Program-made: the position numbers and the translations under genes
The notes under the pieces: model-generated
The model's input: only the letters and a program-made list of their open reading frames with translations
Told to the model about the DNA's origin: nothing
Databases searched by the model: none
Shown: piece by piece, positions 23,006 through 29,299 of the stretch
Layout of the letters: each line of letters starts with the position of its first letter
How positions within the stretch are numbered: the stretch's first letter is position 1
Virus record (IMG/VR): IMGVR_UViG_3300050132_000227
Span: 1-40,790 of that record
Reading direction: 5' to 3' (one strand)
Length of the DNA: 40,790 bases
Source: a virus

Positions 23006-23343
23006 GCAAGCTATCTGACTGCCCCTTTCCCGGTTGTGGACTCGATGATTTTCACGAGGGCGACCATGTGCCACGGTTGCGACTGATCCAGCGCTATAGC
23101 TGGATCCACTCTCGCTGCGAGGTCATGGCGCTGAACGCGGTTGATTTCAAAGTAAGTGTTTATGACGCGAAGATGCGCTGGTGCCGGAAACCCTCCGTTG
23201 CATATTGGGAAACGGCCAGGGGCAAGGGCGTGGAGCTGTGCGCCGACTGCGAAGAGGAACTGCAGGAGCAGGGAGCAATGCAGGTGGGGCCGTCGGCGTT
23301 CGCGCTGGCGTACTACGGCGCGATTGGGGAGCGTGTGGCATGA
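23002..23343 (+). CDS. Zinc-binding early protein, 113 aa
   Basis: GTG 23002 in a GTGA overlap. Cysteines in CPFPGCG near the N-terminus with His residues (FHEGDHV), then Cys at about 38 and 58, and CADC near residue 80, suggest one or two zinc sites. Otherwise alpha/beta. It is preceded by GGAGCAGGC as ribosome site. The function is unknown. Confidence 0.65.
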   Translation: MSKLSDCPFPGCGLDDFHEGDHVPRLRLIQRYSWIHSRCEVMALNAVDFKVSVYDAKMRWCRKPSVAYWETARGKGVELCADCEEELQEQGAMQVGPSAFALAYYGAIGERVA

Positions 23344-23591
23344 AGCAGGAGAGTGCGTCCATTCAAGACCTGGGCATCAGGCCCGCGCACACATGGGACG
23401 AGATCGGCGAGGCCCTTGGATACCCGGCTGGATTTCGCAACAGACATGGCGCAAAGCTGGCCTTCGAGACGTATTGCCGTGCGATTAAAAAACTGCGCGC
23501 ACGCCCAGCCTCATTGGAGAAGCTTCGCCAAATCGCCATCGAGCTGGACAAAGTTCGAGGGATGCGGTGTGGCGTGGAGCGTGTCGCATGA
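23340..23591 (+). CDS. Small helix-turn-helix-like protein, 83 aa
   Basis: ATG 23340, ATGA overlap. TWDEIGEALGYPAGFRNRHG resembles the Trp-Asp/Glu-Glu-Ile-Gly-Xxx-Ala-Leu-Gly start of a helix-turn-helix, followed by basic helices (YCRAIKKLRARPASLEKLRQ). It could be a small DNA-binding regulator. The fold is inferred from sequence pattern only. Confidence 0.55.
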   Translation: MKQESASIQDLGIRPAHTWDEIGEALGYPAGFRNRHGAKLAFETYCRAIKKLRARPASLEKLRQIAIELDKVRGMRCGVERVA

Positions 23592-24244
23592 TCGACGCTT
23601 ATCCGCTGTGCTGGCCGGATGGATGGAAGCGCACGCCGCGCTCAGAGCAGGAGCGTGGACGTTTCGGCACGACTGGCGACAAGTTCCGCTCGCTCTCGAT
23701 CAACGAAGGCGTGGGCCGTATTCTGAATGAACTTCGGTTGATGGGGGTGAGCCGCGACGACGTAATCATTTCGACCAACGTTCCTACCCGCATGGATGGA
23801 ATGCCGAGGTCGGATCAAGGCGCTCCGCAAGACCCTGGGATCGCTGTCTATTGGCGGGTGATGATCTACTCCCCCGCGCACCGCGTAAAGATCGAGCAAC
23901 GGCGCTGCATCGCCATCGACCGCTATTCCACGGTGGCCGGCAACCTGGGCGCGATCGCGGCGACGCTGGAGGCCATGCGTGCGATCGGGAGGCATGGCGG
24001 CGCGGAGATCCTCGAACGTTCATTCACCGGCTTTCTGGCGTTGCCAGAAAAGGCTTCTGAGCCGTGGCGCGACACGCTGCTGATTCCTAATAACGTGACG
24101 GTCACAATCGACCTGGTCGAGGAGCACTTCCGCTACCTCGCGAGCAAATATCACCCTGACATGCCAGAAGCTGATTCTGAGCGATTCTTACGCATCGTTG
24201 AGGCGCGTGACGCGGCGAAGGCCGAACTCATGGAGCAGCGCTGA
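23588..24244 (+). CDS. J-domain-like phage protein (DnaJ-like C-terminus), 218 aa
   Basis: ATG 23588, ATGA overlap. Its architecture is that of a common phage 'molecular chaperone DnaJ' protein: an N-terminal YPLCWPDGWKRTP start, an alpha/beta domain with RDDVIISTNV, DPGIAVYWRV, and the helix GNLGAIAATLEAMRAIGRHG, then FTGFLALP. A C-terminal J-like helix pair follows, with Tyr-His-Pro-Asp (HPD near residue 189) and a last helix, SERFLRIVEARDAAKAEL. HPD is the motif that stimulates Hsp70 ATPase. It may recruit host DnaK for replication. It ends in a TGATG overlap. Confidence 0.85.
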   Translation: MIDAYPLCWPDGWKRTPRSEQERGRFGTTGDKFRSLSINEGVGRILNELRLMGVSRDDVIISTNVPTRMDGMPRSDQGAPQDPGIAVYWRVMIYSPAHRVKIEQRRCIAIDRYSTVAGNLGAIAATLEAMRAIGRHGGAEILERSFTGFLALPEKASEPWRDTLLIPNNVTVTIDLVEEHFRYLASKYHPDMPEADSERFLRIVEARDAAKAELMEQR

Positions 24245-24627
24245 TGGCCACCGCTAAAACAGTTCTACCGCCCAACTCAACCCTAACCGGTGGCACAGGA
24301 GGACGTAGCGGAGCAGCCAGAGCAGGGGCCTCTCAGGCGGGAGAGGCCCCGGAACCGGTGACGCGGGAGACTTTTCAGAGGCTTCCGAAGGCGGTGCGGG
24401 AGTGGTACCAGAGTTGGATAAATGTGGGCGGAAAGATGCCAACGGAGTTAGCGGCGCGCTGCCTGGTGAATGACTTTTGGTTTTGTAAGTTCAGCCGCGG
24501 CGGAAGCAAGGGCGTGGACGGCTGGAAGGCTGGGACGCAGGGCCGCGTGATATCGCGTAGATATCACGCTGATATCAGAGGGGGGGGGATGAGGATGATT
24601 CTTCGTAGGGGTGGGGCTTGTGAGTAA
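24244..24627 (+). CDS. Hypothetical early protein, 127 aa
   Basis: ATG 24244 in TGATG overlap. The N-terminus (residues 1-45) is disordered and Gly/Ala/Pro-rich. A helical core follows (FQRLPKAVREWYQSWINVGG, then TELAARCLVNDFWF). The C-terminal 40 residues are basic and pass over an inverted repeat, as do the start signals of the next gene. It overlaps the initiator gene by eight bases (TAA inside GTGAGTAA). No family is recognised. Confidence 0.6.
   Translation: MATAKTVLPPNSTLTGGTGGRSGAARAGASQAGEAPEPVTRETFQRLPKAVREWYQSWINVGGKMPTELAARCLVNDFWFCKFSRGGSKGVDGWKAGTQGRVISRRYHADIRGGGMRMILRRGGACE
24545..24578. promoter_or_regulatory. Perfect inverted repeat before the replication initiator
   Basis: GCGTGATATC (24545-24554) and GATATCACGC (24560-24569) form a perfect 10-bp inverted repeat with a 5-base centre, followed directly by the palindromic TGATATCA (24570-24577) and a run of nine G. 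It lies inside the preceding gene, 50 bases before the initiator's start. GATATCACGC recurs near 26461. Candidate operator for the initiator/ParA operon, or a partition site. Confidence 0.55.
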
Positions 24628-25735
24628 AGGGGGATTTGTCCGCGACGAGCGGAAAAACCCGTTTGTAATGATCGCGGTTGAACTGATTGACCGTTTTGGG
24701 CCGCTGATCGGAGCCAACGGAATTGCTGTCTACATCGTTCTGGCTCGCTATGCCAACCGCACGACGCGCCGCACGTATGTGAGCCTGAAGTTGATTGCAA
24801 AGAAGCTGGCTATCAGCCAGGCGACGGTTTCCAGGGCCATAGCTGCACTCATTCAATACCGCCTGGTGCACCGTGAGAGTGGAAAGCTGAAGGGCGCGGA
24901 GACAGAGTATATCCTGCGCGACGTGCCACGGGAGAAGCTCTCGGACAGCGCTCCGTTATTTGATAATCTGCCGGAGGGGTCAATCAATATGACTCACCCC
25001 CCTCAACCCGGAAAAACACCCCTTGTGGCATCTGTGAGTTACATCGACCAGGCCGGGGGGGTAAGTCAATATGACTCACCCCCCTCAGTCAATATGACTT
25101 ACCCGGTGAGTCATATTGACTTACCAGGTGAGTCAAAAACGAGGGGGGGGGTAAGTCAAAATCGACCGCCATATAAGGAAGAACCAGATGAAGTACTAAC
25201 CAGATTAGACAGAGTAGTTCCACCATCATCATCCTTGACGCAAAAAAAAAGCGACGATGATGGTGAGAATCAGGTACTCGGTTCCATCCGAGAAACCGAC
25301 CAAGCCCCCGGTTCCGTCCGGGACGAATACATCCGAAAAGTTCTCGATGCCTATCGAGAGACTCCGGGAACCACTGGCACGGCTCACTCGTCAGATTCAC
25401 GCATAGCGGGTGACCTTTTCGACCGGAAGATAGCACTGCAGGACGCAATAAACGGGATCACGCTGGGAGCTGCGCGCCGCCTTTTTCGCGACGGCGGGGC
25501 TCCTCCAGGAGATGTTCGGTCGCTGGCTTACTTTCGAGCGGTCATTGACGAAGTAGGGGAGACGGAGGTCAGCGATGACTACTACCGGCATCTCCGCAGC
25601 AGCCTGGAAAAGTTTGTCAGGAAAAACGAATTGGCGCGTATAAGAACAGCTTCAGCCTCCGCCACTGAGCGTGAGGAAGAAGAGTCCCGCCTGCGCGCTG
25701 GATGGGGAATGGCAGCCTCAGAGACAGGAGACTAA
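24620..25735 (+). CDS. Replication initiator (winged-helix), contains origin
   Basis: 371 residues from GTG 24620 (GTG 24611 is also possible). Residues 15-90 are a winged helix-turn-helix typical of plasmid and phage initiators (ANGIAVYIVLARYANRTTRR, then SLKLIAKKLAISQATVSRAI). The middle (about 120-190) is low-complexity and coded by iteron DNA. A C-terminal helical region with QDAINGITLGAARRLFRDGG resembles DnaD/O-like helicase-loading segments. Lambda O likewise carries its origin inside the gene. The gene ends five bases before ParA. It probably loads host DnaB; no phage polymerase or helicase is present. Confidence 0.8.
   Translation: MSKGGFVRDERKNPFVMIAVELIDRFGPLIGANGIAVYIVLARYANRTTRRTYVSLKLIAKKLAISQATVSRAIAALIQYRLVHRESGKLKGAETEYILRDVPREKLSDSAPLFDNLPEGSINMTHPPQPGKTPLVASVSYIDQAGGVSQYDSPPSVNMTYPVSHIDLPGESKTRGGVSQNRPPYKEEPDEVLTRLDRVVPPSSSLTQKKSDDDGENQVLGSIRETDQAPGSVRDEYIRKVLDAYRETPGTTGTAHSSDSRIAGDLFDRKIALQDAINGITLGAARRLFRDGGAPPGDVRSLAYFRAVIDEVGETEVSDDYYRHLRSSLEKFVRKNELARIRTASASATEREEEESRLRAGWGMAASETGD
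24984..25165. other. Putative replication origin with iterons
   Basis: Inside the initiator gene. The 22-mer TCAATATGACTCACCCCCCTCA occurs twice exactly (24984-25005, 25066-25087). It is followed by a related copy starting TCAATATGACTTACCC (25089) and then an inverted copy GGTGAGTCATATTGACTTACC (25105-25125). The 25126-25165 stretch adds GGTGAGTCA and GGTAAGTCA half-sites beside a G-run. The consensus GGTRAGTCA-AT-TGACTYACC is itself nearly palindromic, as for a dimeric initiator site. The repeated sites, their variants and their place in the initiator gene strongly suggest an origin. Confidence 0.8.
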
Positions 25736-25740
25736 CGGCA

Positions 25741-26502
25741 ATGATTATCGTATGTGGAGGCATCAAGGGCGGCTCTGGAAAGACCACGGCCGCGGTGAAT
25801 CTGGCGATTATGCGGGCGGGCAAAAAAAGAGACGTTCTGCTGATCGACGCGGACGATCAGGAGACGGCGAGCGGCTTTACCCAGCTGCGCAGCGAGAAGC
25901 ACGCGGCAGGGCTGAAGTGGACGAACCTGGCATTCCAGCCCGAGGGTTGCGCGGTGTACACAAGCATTCAGCTTTCCGGGGCCGCTGTGCGCACCCAGGT
26001 ATTACGGCTGCGCGACAAGTACGACGACATTGTGATCGACACCGGAGGCCGCGATACGACTTCGCAACGCGCTGCGCTGACGGTGGCCGATCTGCTGCTG
26101 GTGCCGTTTGTGCCGCGCTCGTTTGACCTGTGGACGCTGGAGGCGGTGGGCGAACTGGTGGAGGAGATGCGTCCGGCTAATCCCAATTTGCGGGCGGCAA
26201 CGTTTCTGAACCGCGCCGATCCGCGCGGGCCGGATAACGCGGAGGCGGCGGAGATCCTGCGCGAGATCCCCGCGCTGGAATTTTCTGGAGTGAGCCTGGG
26301 AACGCGGAAAGCCTTTGCCAACGCGGCGGCGGAAGGGTTGGCGGTGACAGAGCTGCGTCACGCGGACGAGAAGGCGCTCGAGGAGATTTGGGCGCTATAC
26401 AACTGGGTCTTCCTGATGCGCAAGATTGAGCCGGTACCGGATAGTGGCGGAAATCAGTTTGATATCACGCGTCCGGAGGCAGCCCATGGCAATTGCGCGT
26501 AA
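25741..26502 (+). CDS. parA: ParA-family partition ATPase
   Basis: 253 residues; ATG 25741, with AGGAG at about 25724. Residues 6-16 form a deviant Walker A with a signature lysine (GGIKGGSGKTTAAVNLA), residue 35 starts Leu-Ile-Asp-Ala-Asp-Asp-Gln (Walker A'), and Ile-Val-Ile-Asp-Thr-Gly-Gly (about 97-103) is Walker B-like. Together with the downstream ribbon-helix-helix gene, which overlaps it by 17 bases, it forms a type Ib-like partition pair (cf. ParF-ParG, delta-omega). The role would be stable maintenance of an extrachromosomal prophage. The last 20 residues are unlike the family. Confidence 0.9.
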   Translation: MIIVCGGIKGGSGKTTAAVNLAIMRAGKKRDVLLIDADDQETASGFTQLRSEKHAAGLKWTNLAFQPEGCAVYTSIQLSGAAVRTQVLRLRDKYDDIVIDTGGRDTTSQRAALTVADLLLVPFVPRSFDLWTLEAVGELVEEMRPANPNLRAATFLNRADPRGPDNAEAAEILREIPALEFSGVSLGTRKAFANAAAEGLAVTELRHADEKALEEIWALYNWVFLMRKIEPVPDSGGNQFDITRPEAAHGNCA

Positions 26503-26773
26503 GCCTACAACTCTGGCGCGGGCTCCGGTGAATGTGGAGGCGTTGATTAACCGCGGAGGAAACCCGGCCAGGAGCAATGGCAACGGTCACAGAGACCTGC
26601 CAATTACAAAACGGGGAAGCGTGACAAACCCCGACGTGACACCAGTGATTTTGCGGGTGCCGAACGAGACGCTGGCGGCGATCGATGCCGACGTCACGGC
26701 GAGGCGGGTGAAAACTCCGAGGCATACCTGGCTGCTGGAGGCTATCGCGGAGAAGCTGGAGAGGGGGCGCTGA
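26486..26773 (+). CDS. Ribbon-helix-helix DNA-binding protein, ParA partner
   Basis: 95 residues; ATG 26486 with GGAGG eight bases upstream. A disordered, basic N-terminus of about 45 residues is followed by a typical ribbon-helix-helix: TPVILRVPNETLAAIDADVT, then Thr-Trp-Leu-Leu-Glu-Ala-Ile-Ala-Glu-Lys-Leu. The N-terminal basic tail is what such partners use to stimulate ParA. It overlaps parA and likely binds its own control/centromere DNA, perhaps the TGATATCA sites nearby. The C-terminal AIAEKLERGR recurs in the next gene. Confidence 0.8.
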   Translation: MAIARKPTTLARAPVNVEALINRGGNPARSNGNGHRDLPITKRGSVTNPDVTPVILRVPNETLAAIDADVTARRVKTPRHTWLLEAIAEKLERGR

Positions 26774-27009
26774 TGACGCTTGTTGAATGGACTGCAGAAG
26801 TCTCCGTGGAACTTCAAAAGGCTGGATTTGAGGTCCGCGAATATAAAGGGTTTCCTTTGGTACCGCGTCCTGCTAGCCATGAGGATACCGTGCGACTGAT
26901 CAAGTTTAGAACATTGCTAGCTGCCGATCGGAGTATCTACTTAGAAGGAATGCTTTTCGTTCCGGCTGGCTCACGCGCGATTGCAGAGAAGCTGAAGAGG
27001 GGGTGCTAG
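26773..27009 (+). CDS. Hypothetical protein downstream of the partition pair, 78 aa
   Basis: ATG 26773 in TGATG overlap. A small alpha/beta protein (VEWTAEVSVELQKAGFEVRE, then RLIKFRTLLAADRS). Its last residues, SRAIAEKLKRGC, repeat the ending of the preceding protein (EAIAEKLERGR), at the DNA level too: GAGAAGCTGGAGAGGGGG and GAGAAGCTGAAGAGGGGG. The GAGGGGG probably serves as a ribosome site after each. The function is unknown. Confidence 0.6.
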   Translation: MTLVEWTAEVSVELQKAGFEVREYKGFPLVPRPASHEDTVRLIKFRTLLAADRSIYLEGMLFVPAGSRAIAEKLKRGC

Positions 27010-27046
27010 GCATGTATCGCGAGGAAGCGGAAAGGTAATACTCACC

Positions 27047-27193
27047 GTGAGCCGAGAGGATTACGACCTGGTTCTGATGCTGCTCGGCGCTGGCAGCCTA
27101 GGCAACAGGCTCGTCCCGCTAGCGAAATCCCTGGGGCTGTTAAACCGTCTCAACGAAGGAAATCCAAACTACACGCCATACGAGGTGAAATGA
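27047..27193 (+). CDS. Small protein, 48 aa
   Basis: GTG 27047, TGA 27193 overlapping ATG 27193 of the next gene (TGATG). The sequence SREDYDLVLMLLGAGSLGNR, then LAKSLGLLNRLNE, reads as a real helical protein. The ribosome site is weak (AAAGG 13 bases upstream). A 37-base gap from the previous gene contains only an 8-codon frame. Modest confidence; it is supported by the exact TGATG coupling. Confidence 0.5.
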   Translation: MSREDYDLVLMLLGAGSLGNRLVPLAKSLGLLNRLNEGNPNYTPYEVK

Positions 27194-27540
27194 TGGAAAT
27201 CACGACTGGAAGAATTGTGTTGTACAAGCTCACGGAGCAGGACGCCGCCGAGATCAATCGCAGGCGGACAACCGGCGGATCAATCTCCGAAAGAATCAAA
27301 AACAACGGGATGGAATTGTCGCAGGCGACAAACATCCCCGACACCTGGCCGCTCGGTACGCAGGCCCACATCGGAAATTCAGCGACTGCGGGTGAGCAGT
27401 ACCCGATGGTTGTGACGCGGGTGTGGTCACCGGGGTGTGTTAATGGGCAGGTATTACTCGATGGCAACGATTGCTTTTGGGCAACGAGTGTGTCCGAAGG
27501 AACCGGCGAGCGTAGCTGGAGTTGGCCGCCTCGCGTGTAA
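27193..27540 (+). CDS. Phage hypothetical protein (SWSWPP-ending family), 115 aa
   Basis: ATG 27193 (ATG 27190 just before also possible), with GAGGTG upstream. Its beginning (GRIVLYKLTEQDAAEINRRR) and later YPMVVTRVWSPGCVNGQVLL, Asp-Gly-Asn-Asp, and Trp-Ser-Trp-Pro-Pro ending resemble a common family of small phage proteins of unknown function. It is the last gene of the early chain before the structured RNA. Confidence 0.75.
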   Translation: MEITTGRIVLYKLTEQDAAEINRRRTTGGSISERIKNNGMELSQATNIPDTWPLGTQAHIGNSATAGEQYPMVVTRVWSPGCVNGQVLLDGNDCFWATSVSEGTGERSWSWPPRV

Positions 27541-27748
27541 AATGGCATTACCCCTGTGAAGAGATGCCACCTGAAGAAGGGAGCGGCGGATAGTCCGCCC
27601 GGGCCTCGGTAGCTCGCAAGGTTATCTCGTTTTGCCGGGTGCGATGTTACGGCAACCGGAGCGAGGCGAGCGAAGGCGAAGTGAGGTACAGCGGGCCGCT
27701 CCCGCGATAATCCCCCCTCCCTGGTCCCCAAGCGGGCTGGGGATTTTT
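27541..27748 (+). ncRNA. Candidate structured ncRNA
   Basis: About 208 bases without a gene, ending in a terminator. In order: TGGCAT (27543-27548) pairs with ATGCCA (27564-27569); GGGAGCGGC (27579-27587) pairs with GCCGCTCCC (27695-27703) as the outer helix. Within it, CCTC and GCTC, with a 4-base bulge, pair with the contiguous GAGCGAGG of the 3' side, and TTGCCG pairs with CGGCAA around a 12-base loop. A competing GGCGGA-TAG-TCCGCC hairpin also exists. The nested long-range helices and the terminator fit an independent or processed phage RNA. No known family is recognised. Confidence 0.65.
27725..27748 (+). terminator. Rho-independent terminator of the early region
   Basis: TCCCCA (27725-27730) and TGGGGA (27738-27743), loop AGCGGGC, followed by TTTTT (27744-27748). 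It would end both the early operon and the structured RNA. Confidence 0.85.
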
Positions 27749-27782
27749 CTTGCAACTAGCCACGGCGGGATTAAGATTGTGA

Positions 27783-27806
27783 GTACATTCACATTTGTAG
27801 ATGTAC
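27783..27806. promoter_or_regulatory. Dyad upstream of the Acb2-like gene
   Basis: GTACAT (27783-27788) and ATGTAC (27801-27806) form a perfect inverted repeat with inner ACA/TGT symmetry. It is 21 bases before ATG 27828 and its ribosome site. A possible operator; no T-tract, so not a terminator. Confidence 0.45.
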
Positions 27807-27827
27807 GGAATAAGGGAGGGCAGAGCC

Positions 27828-28196
27828 ATGTGCGACCGAGAAATCAGAGAGAAAGCTCAAGCGCAGCGCGATTGGAACGACCGGCACGGAGCGGGACAGA
27901 GTGGTGGCCCGACTGACCCAGTGCCGGTCAATGAATGCATGACAGGCCACGCTCCGATGGGCCCGAACGAAATACAGGAGATGTATCTGGCTGAGGTATT
28001 GCGGCGGCTGGACTATCATCCTCCGACGACGGTAACGCTTCCGAAGTTCCGGGCTATCAGGGATGCGGCGAAGGCGTTTATCGTGGTGCTGGTGCGCAAC
28101 TGCCCGCCGGGCAGCCGGGACAGCGAGCAGGCGATTGCACAGGTTGAGTGCGCGGTGATGGTAGCCAATAAAGCCATCGCTAACGCACAAATGTGA
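27828..28196 (+). CDS. Acb2-like anti-CBASS protein (cyclic-nucleotide sponge)
   Basis: 122 residues; ATG 27828 with AAGGGAGGG upstream is preferred over ATG 27801. The C-terminal half matches the Acb2/Tad1-type hairpin domain: a His-Pro-Pro turn, then Phe-Arg-Ala-Ile-Arg-Asp-Ala-Ala-Lys-Ala-Phe, Cys-Pro-Pro-Gly-Ser-Arg-Asp, and VECAVMVANKAIAN at the end, as in the Ala-Asn-Xxx-Ala-Ile-Ala tail of the family. Known members form hexamers that bind cyclic di- and trinucleotides and block CBASS defence. The N-terminal 60 residues are extra. The role is inferred from the family. Confidence 0.75.
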   Translation: MCDREIREKAQAQRDWNDRHGAGQSGGPTDPVPVNECMTGHAPMGPNEIQEMYLAEVLRRLDYHPPTTVTLPKFRAIRDAAKAFIVVLVRNCPPGSRDSEQAIAQVECAVMVANKAIANAQM

Positions 28197-28471
28197 TCAC
28201 GCGCCTCGACATGACGCGCGAGGAGTTCGACCGGCGCCGAGACCGGCTGCGATCGCGTTGGGCGCAATTGATTGAGAACCTGAAACTAAGCGCGCCTGGT
28301 GACGTCTTCTCCATCTGCTTGCGAGATGGGGAGAACACCGGCCGGGCGCGCAAACGGGCGAGGCAGTCGATCTACGCGATTGCCAAACACCACGGGATCC
28401 ACATCCGAATCTGTAGCACCCCGCTGGCAATCCTGATTATGAGGGTGGAGGACTTAGAGCCTCGGCCTTAG
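28193..28471 (+). CDS. Hypothetical protein downstream of the Acb2-like gene, 92 aa
   Basis: GTG 28193 overlaps the previous stop (GTGA). A basic N-terminal helix (MTREEFDRRRDRLRSRWAQL) leads into an alpha/beta segment (SICLRDGENTGRARKRARQS) and a beta-rich end (HIRICSTPLAILIMRVEDLE). The coupling to the Acb2-like gene suggests a linked role in counter-defence or early takeover. No family is recognised. Confidence 0.6.
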   Translation: MITRLDMTREEFDRRRDRLRSRWAQLIENLKLSAPGDVFSICLRDGENTGRARKRARQSIYAIAKHHGIHIRICSTPLAILIMRVEDLEPRP

Positions 28472-28680
28472 TTTTTGCCCTGCAACACGCCCAACTTCGA
28501 CACCCTTTAGCCAACCTTTAGCATTGCGTCCGCGATCCAGAGAAGAACACCATTAAAGACGTATTCATTTAAAGCTTCCCCACCACCGTGGGCTGGTGTG
28601 CCAACCAGCCCCAGTCCCACGGCCCACATCGTTTTTTAAGCGTCTGCCCGCGCGCGCCCAGCGGTGCCCTATCAAATCCC
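28472..28680 (+). terminator. Intergenic region with terminator-like hairpin
   Basis: These 209 bases contain no convincing gene. GGGCTGGT (28590-28597) pairs perfectly with ACCAGCCC (28604-28611), flanked by CCGTGG and CCACGG, and T6 lies at 28632-28637, about 20 bases beyond the inner stem. This reads as a weak terminator or structured 5' leader. Nothing else stands out. Confidence 0.5.
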
Positions 28681-29058
28681 ATGAGAATTCCTGTTTTTGT
28701 ACACACGGCAAATCCGGCGGTGGATAAACCCCTGTGCTTCCGCTCGCGCTCGCGCGTGCTGGCCATGCTGACGGCCGGCGTAGTGCGAATGGTGCTGGAC
28801 GGCAAAGCCTGCCAGTACATCTGCGACCGGAAAAGCTACATTGAGCCGGCGAAGGATCGAGGCGCGGAAATCGGCTACGACCGGACGGTGAGTTATGGGC
28901 GGAATCTCGTCTGGGTACCAAGCGGGCTGACCTGGCAAATGAAGATGACCTACGGAAGCATGTCCAGACACTTTGGAGCGACGCGGGGCGGCCTGAATTT
29001 CGCGCCAAACCGGACGACTGGAACGCTCGAGCTGGAGAAACACCAGGCAGGCCAGTGA
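28681..29058 (+). CDS. Hypothetical protein, 125 aa
   Basis: ATG 28681; no good ribosome site. A beta-rich, basic protein (RIPVFVHTANPAVDKPLCFR, then SRVLAMLTAGVVRMVL, and MTYGSMSRHFGATRGGLNF). The leader contains a long hairpin, so translation may be regulated. It overlaps the next gene by GTGA. No family is recognised. Confidence 0.65.
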   Translation: MRIPVFVHTANPAVDKPLCFRSRSRVLAMLTAGVVRMVLDGKACQYICDRKSYIEPAKDRGAEIGYDRTVSYGRNLVWVPSGLTWQMKMTYGSMSRHFGATRGGLNFAPNRTTGTLELEKHQAGQ

Positions 29059-29249
29059 CGGACGGGAAACTCAGCCCGCGGCAAGTTGAGCAGTTGATGC
29101 ACGCGGACGCGGAGCAGATAGTGATGTTGAAGGACTGGGTTGTGTGCTGCTCCGCCTGCGGCGAGATGTGCCCCAGTGCGGCGGCTTGGCGGGAGCATCG
29201 GCCGACGTGTTCGCAGCGGAGCCGGACCCCCGAGGCGAACAGCTACTAG
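29055..29249 (+). CDS. Small zinc-finger-like protein, 64 aa
   Basis: GTG 29055 in GTGA overlap. Cys-Cys-Ser-Ala-Cys-Gly-Glu-Met-Cys followed by His-Arg-Pro-Thr-Cys makes a C2HC-type site after a helix (SPRQVEQLMHADAEQIVMLK). Likely a small nucleic-acid or protein binder. Modest confidence. Confidence 0.6.
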   Translation: MTDGKLSPRQVEQLMHADAEQIVMLKDWVVCCSACGEMCPSAAAWREHRPTCSQRSRTPEANSY

Positions 29250-29299
29250 ACATCGTGCTGATATCAACTCAGTATCATCAAACTCAAATGGAGGGCGGG

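Noticed and set aside
24979-25165. CRISPR array
   Set aside because: The repeats are not regularly spaced and lie inside the initiator gene; they are iterons.
27632-27916. Protein frame over the structured RNA region
   Set aside because: No ribosome site, improbable composition, and it crosses a terminator and the start of the Acb2-like gene.
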